DNA from: Rotaria sp. Silwood1 | Taxonomy: Eukaryota; Rotifera; Eurotatoria; Philodinida; Philodinidae | Assembly: GCA_905250075.1 (NCBI GenBank) | Contig: CAJNOP010000055.1 | Span: 356,820 to 420,819, forward strand | DNA: 64,000 bases | Reading direction: 5' to 3' | Part shown: positions 37,069 through 47,726 of the stretch, piece by piece | Position numbering within the stretch: the stretch's first letter is position 1 | How the letters are laid out: the number at the start of each line of letters is the position of its first letter | Made by a program: the position numbers and the translations under genes | The notes under the pieces: generated by a model | What the model was told of the DNA's origin: nothing | Databases searched by the model: none | Seen by the model: only the letters and a program-made list of their open reading frames with translations

Positions 37069-37954
37069 TTGAGTAGCTACAATGGGCTTTGATAATTGGC
37101 TTCAAACGTCAGGTTTCGTACTGATCAGCCTATATTGGTGCTACGCCCATAGTACACAACATCCCACCATGGTTTTCTACCACGTAACTAACGTTTTAAT
37201 ACTCATCGCGGCGTGGGGGCACTTCACGCACCCACAGCAATCGCGACCAAAGCTCGTTTCTCTGTACACCATGATCAACATAGTGAAAATTGAAACGACA
37301 GTAATCGTATACCTGAATCTTATACTTTTCCTTTTGCGCTACTTGAACATTCGTACGATTTTCGTTAATTTCCCATTTATTTTCGAACTCAAATTAGGCA
37401 TTTACTCATCCACAGATCCTTGAGAAATGACGAGAATTTCTCGATTTCGCCGATAAGATTTCCCACAGCTGCATATTCGCCAATCCCGAAACACTTGAAT
37501 GCGTATTCGCAAAAGTACCATGGGCTCGTGCGAAGTCGAAACAGTTCGATCGACTATTGCCATATACTATACAACAACATAAATGTCGACTACATGTGAG
37601 GAGGGTTGGTGTAGCAAAACCTCTTGCTCCTTTCCATTAATCCAGAAGCTACACTTTCGAATATTAATTCCAGTACAGCCAATAGAAGGAAGTCTACTTA
37701 GCGAAACTCCGGGAACCCAACTAAATGTGAACACAGTAGCCCGATTAGCAGCAATCCTAGCGGTGGGAAAACACACACTCAAATTAAAGACTACGCACGT
37801 CGTGCTCCAAAAAGACACACAAAGACCGCTGAAAAGCGGCATCTGTGTTCCGACAAGCTAGTGACAGCGGCACAACTATCAGCAGAGGGAGAACAGACAC
37901 CTTTATTTCAGCCTCTGGCCGTCGTCGTTCGAACGCCCACCAGAAGAGCACCCA

Positions 37955-38108
37955 GGAGTGGGTGTGCGGGTGTCGGTGGGCATGTGGGTGGAGATGGAGG
38001 TGTGAGTGCGGATTCACGAGTGGGTCTGTATGTGAATGGAAGACAACAGACATAGGCAGCCACAGCGATGCCAACAACCAGACCGTAGACCCACACCCAC
38101 CCACCCTA
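37955..38108. repeat. Telomere-like G-rich tract with inverted C-rich end
   Basis: 37955-38039 contains GTGGGTGTGCGGGTG, GGCATGTGGGTGG and related words. 38084-38108 is CCCACACCCACCCACCC, its inverted counterpart. It resembles the TGTGGG unit but is more degenerate than at 23646. It lies just inside the right TIR of the element. Confidence 0.5.
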
Positions 38109-38270
38109 CAGATAATCTATCTTTTGTTTTTTTCCCATTTTCCCATGACCGTCTTCGAAATTGATAAATTATTAATTATATAAAATTTATGTTTTGCTAT
38201 TTTTTACTATTTGAGCATGAGTGCGAATTTTTTTTTGATTTTTCCATTTATATTCGAACTCGAATTAGGC

Positions 38271-39829
38271 ATCTACTCTGTACTGCATATCAAGTAAAAC
38301 TGTGAAAAATTACTCATATATTTAACTCTTAGAGGCTAGATATTTTCTTTTCTTTTTTTTAAAAGAAACAAATTCTTGTTATTCTTCTATTCATTTTGAA
38401 GGAATTCGATTTTGGTCGTTAAGAGAATTTATTGTACAGAGTTCAAGTTCAATATATATTTTCTTGCTATGCATTTCTTATGTGACAACATTATCAGAAA
38501 GCAAATTCGGTAAATATTCAACTATATAGATAGTCAGAGAATAGGTTTTGCTTTCTTCATTGCTAATAACTCAGCTTTTATATTATTTAAAACGTTTTTA
38601 CGTCAATATTAATAGTCAAACTAAAGTGAGGCCCGCATCTATCCCAGTTTTTATAGGTTTCTCGAATTCTTGTTTTTCAGATGAGTCAGAGCAATTTTGA
38701 TCGAACAAAATAAAGTCTTTTTCGGTGATAGTTTGAGTAAATGTAATTATTCGCCGGAAAAACGTGCAAATGTTCTAAGTTTGACAAGATACTTTAACCT
38801 TTTTTTGCCTGATTTTTATGAAGCACTTTCGTCCAACTCGATCCTGCTTGGTTTTATTGTTACACTTTTTTCAGGAAAGTTTAAATGGTTTAGGATGGAT
38901 GTGGATGTGGGTGGCCTTTGACTTTAGTTACAGCCCACATCCACACTCATACTTCCATCCCATACTCTAGTTGTGCATATCATAACTTGCTGTCGACGTA
39001 GAAGTTTTTGTTGCATACAAACTCTCTGGAAAATACGAAAAAAAATGCTGTACTCATTTAGCTAAATAGAATAGTACGTGCAATGTCTTATTAATGGCAG
39101 TCAATATTAGAATCATTGATAAATAAAAAAATACTTCATAGTTTTTCACCTAAATTAAAACGAATTTGTCTCAATTCAGATTTTCCTAGAACATATCTGT
39201 AATACTACCTAAATCTGGCCCTTGCTTCACTAAATTAGACTAATTATTTTCGTTTCACTACCATAGTTATCTTGAATTTGATCCATATTAAAACTAATTT
39301 CATTCTAATGTTTACAAATACAAGCATGTTTCGAAAAACATATTGAATAAAACTTGAAAAAAAAACGTATCGTGATATTATTTTGAAAAATATAGGAGTT
39401 GGTTTAACTATCTACTGTTTTGTCATATTTCTTATTTGCCTGGTTCATAAGACATCCTATAGCCCTTTATCTGATACTTTCACTCATTTTTACACTAAAA
39501 ATATATTCATATAGTTTATCTAATAATGCTTTTATAGCGACCTGTAGATTGAATAATATCGTAAGTAAATTTAGATTAGTGGGTTTATTTCATAAAACAG
39601 TTTGATTAAAAATATACAATTCTTTTCATATTCGTGATTATTCAAATGAAACAAACTCATACGAATTTTTATTTACACTATCTTATCAATGTGAAAGAAA
39701 CTAATACGAATATCTATATAAGAGAAACAGTTAAGTCTTCATAATGACGACGCATTTGAGATGAGAAATCTTTTAGTCACATTTGCTCGAAGAGTTTTTC
39801 TTGATCATGTTTGTAATAAATTTATACTG
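38271..39829. other. Intergenic, contains a small inverted telomere-like pair
   Basis: About 1.5 kb without a supported gene. 38892-38962 is listed separately. The rest is AT-rich. Confidence 0.5.
38892..38962. repeat. Short inverted GGATGTGGATGTGGG pair
   Basis: GGATGGATGTGGATGTGGG (38893 on) is mirrored by GCCCACATCCACACTC...TCCATCCC (38933-38962), with a loop of about 20 bases. It has the same head-to-head layout as the larger telomere-like tracts at 23646 and 37955. Confidence 0.45.
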
Positions 39830-39901
39830 TCCGCGGTAGTATAGTGGTTAGTATCCCCGCCTGTCACGCGGGAAACCGGGGTTCGATTCCCCGCCGCGGA
39901 G
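39830..39901 (+). tRNA. tRNA-Asp (GUC), copy 1
   Basis: 72 nt, colinear with eukaryotic tRNA-Asp. The acceptor stem TCCGCGG/CCGCGGA pairs fully, with discriminator G. The anticodon loop CCTGTCACG has GTC at 39863-39865, and the T arm is GGGGTTCGATTCCCC. Internal A box (TAGTATAGTGG) and B box (GGTTCGATTCC) are intact. A T7 run 3 bases downstream is a pol III terminator. No intron. Confidence 0.97.
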
Positions 39902-40114
39902 TAATTTTTTTATTAGTGAAATGTTATTTTTTAACATTAAATAAAATGTATAACATGGTTCCTTTTGGAATATAACATGATATAGTTTTGGAATTAAATT
40001 TTACTATACTTTCATTTTTATTTAAAAACAAACGAAATATTTTTGCCATATAACATAATATTTCTTTATTTAATAATGAACGAATTGAATTAAGAAAAAC
40101 GAAGATCATCAGTC
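39902..40114. other. Spacer between tRNA-Asp and tRNA-iMet, copy 1
   Basis: 213 bp, AT-rich. Its first 20 bases (AATTTTTTTATTAGTGAAAT) match the spacer after the second tRNA-Asp, which shows that the duplication covered flanking DNA. Confidence 0.6.
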
Positions 40115-40186
40115 AGCAGCGTGGCGCAGTGGAAGCGTGCTGGGCTCATAACTCAGAGGTCGGTAGATCGAAACTACTCGCTGCTA
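40115..40186 (+). tRNA. Initiator tRNA-Met (CAU)
   Basis: 72 nt, AGCAGCGTGGCGCAGTGGAA onward, closely following metazoan initiator tRNA-Met. The acceptor AGCAGCG pairs with CGCTGCT, with discriminator A. The anticodon CAT is at 40147-40149. The T loop has the initiator-type GATCGAAAC rather than GTTCGAATC. Two anticodon-stem pairs adjoining the loop differ from the usual GGG/CCC run (GGGCTCATAACTC). A T9 run follows within 15 bases. Confidence 0.93.
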
Positions 40187-42090
40187 TCTATATATTTTTT
40201 TTTGCGTTCTTTTCTATTTGACAATAATAACGTACGATATGAGGTAGTTTTGTTCTATTCAAAAAGGAATTTGTATGGAGAGAGAATTCTTTTTCTTCTA
40301 TACTGAAAAGTTACAAGAAGACATTTAGTAGAGAATGGATGGGCACCAAAGCAGAGAAGAATAAAAGTCTATTCCATTGAAAAGCTTATTAAATTCCAGT
40401 AGAACATACCCGTAACCATCGTTTTCTTCGTACACGAAAAAATAGTTTCGACCATTGCAATAAATTCGAAAGGCTTAAAAACAAATTATTAAGGATACGC
40501 GAGACTTTCGTAAAGATTTTGGATTTATGCACGAAATCTTCTTCAAGTTCTGCATCGCATCATTTTTACTAATGTAATGAGCTTTTTGTTTTATAGTGTT
40601 ACACCTTTGCTTTCTGAAAACAATATATAATGCTTTTGTAAATTAACGTGACAATTTATGATAAAGAAGTGAATGCAATTATCATAGGTACAATATGATA
40701 CCAATATCAACAGTTCATACTAACATATTTTATTCATGTAATATTGAAAACTATCATAGTTAAATATGAATAGCTTTAAAAATTAAATTTGAAATATATT
40801 AAAGAGTCAATAAATGCTGATTCCGCATTGTTCAAGCATGAGTATTGCAACAGAGCACCAAGAACTTTAAACTTCCATAGGCAATTGAAATGTTGTATAC
40901 TTAAGTAACAAAAATGCTCATGAAACACGATGGTTGTGTCTTGTCGAGTCTCACACCTTTTTTTCGTTACTTCAAGACTAATGCCGAAGATTTAGAACGA
41001 AAAGGATTTCTAATCAAACAATTACTATATGTATATGAAAAGAAAAATTCGAAAGAAAAACTCAACAATACAAACAACAATATCATGTTTCGTAAAACTG
41101 GTCTTGCCTTGTAGGATTTCTTTCATCAATTTGTAAGATAAACAAGAAAGAAAACTATAGGTTTCAATAGTGTGTTATATTTTCTGATTGATTCTCTTTT
41201 GTTTAAGATAAATAAATTAATTTACCATAATAAATTCTCAAATTTTGTTGTATGTGTAGTACAGTTCTTGCCTATATTAAATAGTGAAAGTTAGTTCGGT
41301 TTGTTTGTTACTATAAGATGAAACCAGTAACTATTTATCATAAACGATTATTCGTATTCATCACTGAAAGATATTTGAACTCTCTCCATATGAATAAAGG
41401 AAATGATGTTGATGAATTTGAACATTAGTTTCAGTTGATTTCTACAGGAACAGCAAACTTCACTTTTAATCAAATCTTTTTATTCAAATATTTCCTTTAA
41501 TATTGTTCACTTGTATTCTATTTCTTCTCATTATTGAGTTAAATGATTTCCATCAGTGCAACTTTTTCTGGATTATTTAAAGCTCTACAACTGTCATGAT
41601 TCAAGTATTGTTTGTCTTATGATCGAGGGAAAACACGAGTTATAACATTTTTTCTATTCTTTCTTCGTCTTTAAAAACGCATATCTTGTTTTTCTTTTAT
41701 AAAAATATTTCTAGTCCTCATGAATGTGTATAGCTTATCAATTAAAACAAATGACACCTATAGCATTGTCCATGGAACAGAAGTATTACATTATTTTTCG
41801 AAAAATTTGACACCATCACAAACCATCAGCTTGATGTTTTCACTATCTATTCGAAATTTTAGATTACTACGAATCTATAGGTAACAGACATTTTTTAATT
41901 ATGTATTTATGTTGCATTTTAAACTTTAACTAATTTTTATATGTTCTCATCTTCTAGGAAATGTTTTGTTGTCAAATTACTTGGGAAATATACGCAGCAT
42001 CTGCTAGTTAAAATAGCGTAAATGACAACTATTTTAGTGATGTTTTCTTAATCTTCATCTTTTAATGATCATTTTGGAAAATCAATATTG
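40187..42090. other. Intergenic between the two tRNA pairs
   Basis: About 1.9 kb with no supported gene. The longest frame (40914-41114, +) has no recognisable motif. Confidence 0.5.
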
Positions 42091-42162
42091 TCCGCGGTAG
42101 TATAGTGGTTAGTATCCCCGCCTGTCACGCGGGAAACCGGGGTTCGATTCCCCGCCGCGGAG
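42091..42162 (+). tRNA. tRNA-Asp (GUC), copy 2
   Basis: Identical over its 72 nt to the copy at 39830-39901, with anticodon GTC at 42124-42126. The same AGTAATTTTTTTATT follows, again with a T-run terminator. Confidence 0.97.
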
Positions 42163-42310
42163 TAATTTTTTTATTTGTGAAATCTTCTTTTTTTCTGACG
42201 AAAACAGATAACTTCATGCAATTACAAATAAAAGTTAGTGTACTTTTGTTAATATTCAGATAAAAAATATTTCTAATAAATTATCTAATATTTTAGTTTA
42301 ACTCTTAAAC

Positions 42311-42381
42311 AACAGCGTGGCACAACAGAAGCGTGCTGAGTCCATAATTCAAAGTCGATAGATCGAAACTATTCGCTACTA
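42311..42381 (+). pseudogene. Decayed initiator tRNA-Met copy
   Basis: 71 nt, alignable end to end with the iMet gene at 40115 but with 13 substitutions and one deletion. Eleven of the substitutions read as G to A or C to T. The anticodon CAT is kept. The A box (GTGGCACAACAG) and stem pairings are damaged, so it should not give a stable tRNA. It lies 148 bp after the second tRNA-Asp, mirroring the intact pair. Confidence 0.85.
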
Positions 42382-44732
42382 TCTACTTTTTTTCGTTGTA
42401 ACTGGAGAAATTATGTAAGACTACAGCAACATTTATTTCTTCCTTTAAATTAATCGAGTTCAAAGTCATTTGTTTCAAGTCAATACAAAATATGAACGAA
42501 CTATTGCTATCTATTCTATTAGGAAGATAACGGAGATGACATATGAGACAGTGAACTTGTTCTATTACCATGAACTAGTGTACAGTAAACTCAGTGATTA
42601 GTTTTTTATCTCAAAAACAACCGAAAATAATTCAATGATGAAATAGTATAGTGAGATCATAAAGGATATTCAAAGAATTATCTCATGCTTAGTCAGCATA
42701 TGCATCGGAACTTTTCTACTCAGGTAAGCGATCCTGTTCAACATGTTGTCTTTTATCAAAAATGAGTCACGCTCCAATATCCTAACTTTCTCTCACACAA
42801 CAAAGTACATATCATATGTAAATCTTTCTCAAAAACATCTTTCTTTGTCACGTAACGTGATGTACTGATGATGGTTCCTTTCTAGGAGAGGAATATGTCG
42901 AACGATAACATAGGTAAAGAGCAAAAAAAGGATTAGAAAGTACAATAAATTCGATAAAAAAAAAGACGGATAAGACGGAATATTAGACAGGCAAAGAGTA
43001 CAAAACAAAACAACGCGATCTTTATATGGGAATATCATGATTGATGGCTATAGCGTTTCAAACTACTAACCTATTCTGATAAGTTTTCAATGAAGCCTTT
43101 ATAGGAAGAATAAAAAGGTTGTCACATTCCGTTGCATATTCTGTCGAACTTTAATTCTTAACGATCAGTCGATGAAGTATCCATCGTGAAATAAATGTCA
43201 GCAGTTTTTCATCTTGGACAACTATTTCCTATAGATATAAATCGCAGTTTTCCATATTTTAAGTATAGTGAAAAGAAAAAAAGTTCATATTTTTCAGCTT
43301 TGACAAGAAGAAAATGATAAATGCAATGAAAAAATTCTTAAGTTGTCATCTCCACTTGATATTCAATCATTATCAACCCAACGTAACTTTGAATATCTAT
43401 AAGTTATGGTGTTTGATCATTTAAACAGCAACAAATCAAAACTGTAGCTACTCCACTTAAAGAAGAAACAAAAATCTGAATTTATCTGATTTGTGCCGAA
43501 GAATCAGCAGTTTAGTCTTTTATAACGGTCAAATATTGTAGCATTTTTATAGAGACCTAAATAGTATATCGCACTGTCAAAAATCATAGACGTTGGTGCG
43601 CCCGAAATCTCTGAAACATTCTCCAGTATTTCGAAAACCTTGTCTAATAACTGATGAATTACTGTTAAAAGCGAGTCAGATCGTTCTAAACATGTTTCTC
43701 TAGTGTCATGTTTTGGAATACTGATAAATCTGTTTTAAGACATCCTGTATTCGATTGTTGCATCTCCTTATTGCAGTCGCTTTCTTTGTCCTAGATCATC
43801 ACTATTAAACGAAAATGGGACACATTTCAGTTTATATGATTCTTATGAACTATATGTCCAATCTGTTTTTCAAGACTACATAATACTGGAATGCAGAAAA
43901 GCACATCCATCTTTATTCTACATCGATTATTAGTCTTTGAAACGATTTTTCTCAACATGCATTATTGAACTAATCACGAAATGCTTGTGAGTAATAATTT
44001 CGTCTATCTCTGATACCCTTGTTTAATGAGCATTTCGATTCAATCACTTCTTCACTTAAACAGAAACTACATCGGCCTCACTTATTATTAATATTTTTTA
44101 AGTTATCAATATGTTCTTCGGTGAATTGATTATACCTAGTGTCAAGACATTAACTTAGCGTACAGATTCGTTCACATTAATGTCTTACATCATTCATATC
44201 ATCTCTCTCATTATCATAACATCTTAGAAATAGCGTTGAGTCGAATATCATAACATTTATAGTACACAATCTATATTGTCTACAGCATCTTTTCTGAATG
44301 AGTTTCTCTCGATTACAATAACATATTGATAGAGATCGGCATTAATCACTAAATTATGTATTTAGTATGAATCATCTTAGCTGAGATCTAATGAAATAGA
44401 ACTCTCTCAATTATTGAATTCAATAGATATTTCAATGGAAGATTACTTATAAGAGACTCTATATTTATATATAAAAATACAATCATTTGACTTCGGATAT
44501 TTAACGAGACTTTGGAATCCAAAATAAAAATTCTTTGAAAACAATTTATTTTGATCCTTGAATAGATACTAAAATTTTCATTCAATTTCAGTTCTCGTGA
44601 CTTATCAATATCTATTCTCGAATTCAAATTAACAGTATTAAAAAAAAAGTAATAAGCAAGAGATTTTTCTTGGTGAATAATAATCAAATTCAATTCGACA
44701 TTGTCATTGATTTAACAACAAGTTGTTAGGCT
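42382..44732. other. Intergenic, no supported gene
   Basis: About 2.35 kb between the tRNA pseudogene and the 3' end of the secreted-protein gene. The 101-codon frame at 44388-44693 (-) has no recognisable motif and an AT-driven composition, and is left out. Confidence 0.5.
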
Positions 44733-47726
44733 TTATTTTCGACGATTTGCATTGCGTGTCTCTTGAAAATTTATAAATCTTGTAATCAAACCTGAATATA
44801 ATGGCGAATGAATATATTTTGCTTGAATATCAAATATTTCGATTAATTTGAAAACAGTTAAATCAACAGTAGAAATTGAAAAAGATGGTAAGACTATAAT
44901 AACAACTGCTGTCATTTGATTATGTTTAATACCAAATGAATTATTGTAATAAAAACGTATCGATGATACATTAAGTGCATAAGCTAAATCAAATAAAATT
45001 GATTTTGATAAATATCGATCTAAGCTTTCATTTATCCGATTGTATTGTTGATTTAGAACAAAGAAAATTTTTTGTGAAATATCTTTATTTTGTTGAATTT
45101 TATACATACACCCTGAACTTAATTCGAATGGACCAAGATCAAATAATGAAGGTGTTGAATAAGATATTTTAGACTTATTTAAATATTTGTCGAATGTATC
45201 AATTGTATAAATCGAAAATGAAATTTTTGATTTCCGAATTCCAATCATTGTATGATATCGAATAAAATGAGATGATGTACAAGCATCAGATGGTATGGAT
45301 AAATGAATTGCAGAGATCTTTTCCTTATTCCAATTAAAAATTGGTGTTTGAAGTGAGTTAAATGGTGGATAATTCCATTTTGCTTCAAATATTAAAAAAC
45401 CTTCGGTAGATAATTCAATTGTCAATATAGTAATCATTAGTTTGAATATAGGTCGATAAGCAAGATCAAGTTTAATATTTGTTTGAAAATTTCCTTCAAT
45501 TGGATGATTATTACGTTTTAATATTTGATTAAAATTTTTTGTTGTATTTTTATCATTTATTATCAATGTTAAATTTGTTTCTAATTGATAATCGATACCA
45601 GCAGTAAAATTTTCAACAGTATCTAGTTCGATAAACCATGGAATGGAAGATTCGAATATCATTGATAAATCAAATGGAATATTAGCAGTTTTAAATGGAA
45701 TCGGTTTTATTATAGGAATCGATGGAAGAAATAAAGTTCCATGAAATCTATCACTATAATTAGCTGAAACAAAAAAATCGATATTGACTGAAATACTCGA
45801 ATGAATTCGTACTGATAAATAATCAAATGTATGTGAATTATCTTTACGTACAAAATCGATTTGTATGAGACTATAATCATAGATAGCCCAACAATTGATA
45901 CAAGTCAATTGAATGCCCAATGATCGACCCTCATTACACATTTGACATATATAATGAAGTTTTGGATTTTGTGTTGGACATAAATTTTTACAATTTGTTG
46001 AAAAGAGTTCTTTTAATTCAAGTGCTTTACCTCGATATTGATCATAATTCCATGACCGAATCATATGTTTAGAAATAGAAAATCGATTACTCTTAGTTGT
46101 ACATTGTGTTGAATACCAATATCGACACCAAATAAATTGAAAATAATAATCAGAAAATGAATTATCAACATCAGGTAAAATGTAAAAACATGAATCACTT
46201 GAATTAACTGAACATGAAAATTGATCAATTTCATCATCTGATAATAAATAATTATAATGAAAAAGTTTTATTATCAACAAATCATTTTTATTAACAAAAT
46301 TAGCATATATCCATTTTAAATTCAACTTTTCAAATGGTAAAAACCACTCATCACCAACTGGATATGTAACACGAAGATAAGGTCGAGTTGGAACTAAAAA
46401 TTTATTTGTTTTCGTTTTACAATTTGTAGATGTTGAAAATCTACAATCTAGAAATTATCATAACAAAAATAGAAATTTTCTAAATATAATTTAATAAATA
46501 AACATACAATCGAATTCAAAATAATAATATTTATCGTTATCGGATCGATTTAATGAAAACAAAATATTGTAGATATAGCTATTAGTTGTAGCCAATACTG
46601 AAAATGTGTCAAGTGTAGGATCGATTGAAATTTCTATTCGACGAAATCGTACGATTATTTTTGATGTTTTCTCAAAATTGATACTTTTCCATAAAATTTT
46701 TACTAAATCTCCCGGAAAATAAGTATCATTTTCAAGTGGTAATACTCCAGGAATAATCAATGGTTCTTTTGATATATAAAATATTTCACTTGTTGTTTTA
46801 TACAATGAAAATTTATGATAAAATTCAAATTCAAAATAATATTCATCATGAGAAGATATATTCAATAATAAAGGAATAGTAAATGAAATATTTTTAATAT
46901 TAACATATGTATCTAATTGACTTATTTGAGAATTCGATCCAAATCTTTTTCTATTAAATATTATTTTAAGATGATTTGTTTCATTAATATTCAAATATGA
47001 CCATCGAATAGTAATCGTTTGTCCAGGATAAAATATTTCACCACCATAAGGTGTTTTCGGAGTGAAAGACCATGTATCAGTAAATAATTTCAAGTCAAAT
47101 GTTGTACGTTTTTTACGTGATAACATTTGTGTTACTAGATTGCCTTGTTCAATAATTAGACTTAGTGTCATATTAGCAAAACATACTAATGGATTTAGAT
47201 TCATATCTGTTAGAGTATAAATAATAATTTTTTTATTTTTAATTCGAAATGATATAATACGTTGAATAATTAATATGGGTTCTTGTGTTGTTACATTTCG
47301 ACAACCCCATTCTTTACCACCATTCACAAATTGAACATCTGAAATAATCCATTTATTATAGATAAAAATAGCATTTTCTATTGAATCAAATGTAAGAATG
47401 AGTTTTGGTTGAATATCGAATAAACATCGAACTGATTGAAGAGATTGAATAACATCGAGAATAACACATGCTGTTCGATGAAGCTTAGCATTAGTTTTAA
47501 ATTTTATTTTTTTTATATTATTAGGTAAATTTTTTTGATATTGAATATCTCTTTTTGTAATATCGAATTTTTCTTCAAAAATGTTCGAATGAAGTGGAAG
47601 ACCTGTGAATAAATCAATGTGTTTTACTTTGTTCGTTTTCGATTGAGGAATATAATCAAACGAAGGACGATCCGCCGTCACATATGATCGATAAATGATA
47701 AATAAATAAATAATAGAGATAAACAT
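44733..47726 (-). CDS. Large secreted protein with repeated PG...W beta-modules
   Basis: Two exons, 46508-47726 and 44733-46447, join in phase 1 over a 60-bp intron (GTATGT...TTTCTAG). The product is 977 residues. MFISIIYLFIIYRSYVTADRP is a likely signal peptide. Three modules share a start like YPGxxxxIxW: GGEIFYPGQTITIRWSY, NDTYFPGDLVKILWKS, and YPVGDEWF...KLNLKW just after the intron. This recalls the Ig-like Kre9/KNH type module, but the match is by eye only. A cysteine-rich segment (NLCPTQNPKLHYICQMCNEG...CINCW) lies in the middle. Many NxS/T sequons fit an extracellular glycoprotein. The C-terminus (TRNANRRK) has no hydrophobic tail, so no membrane anchor. The family is not recognised. 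Confidence 0.8.

Larger units (their letters stand above)
35531..38270. mobile_element. 2.7-kb element with long terminal inverted repeats
   Basis: The left end GCCTAATTCGAGTTCGAA (35531 on) is the reverse complement of the right end, which finishes at 38270 (TTCGAACTCGAATTAGGC). The similarity runs inward about 150-180 bases. Both arms contain AATTTATCAATTTCGAAG and a repeated AGCAAAA/AAGATA block, so these are long TIRs. A third copy of the outer 28 bases lies at 37372-37399. The interior (36000-38110) is less AT-rich than its surroundings and carries degenerate short repeats and a telomere-like tract. No transposase is recognised. The longest frames (36667-37068, 36249-35995) are repeat-like and not credible enzymes. 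No target-site duplication is evident. It is probably a non-autonomous DNA element, perhaps composite. Confidence 0.6.

Noticed and set aside
37567-38183. Several overlapping ~60-110 codon frames on both strands
   Set aside because: Overlapping in up to five frames in a locally GC-richer, repeat-containing patch, as expected by chance when stop codons are rarer.
44388-44693. 101-codon frame on - next to the secreted-protein gene
   Set aside because: Composition is AT-driven, no motif, and no splice signal connects it to the neighbouring gene.
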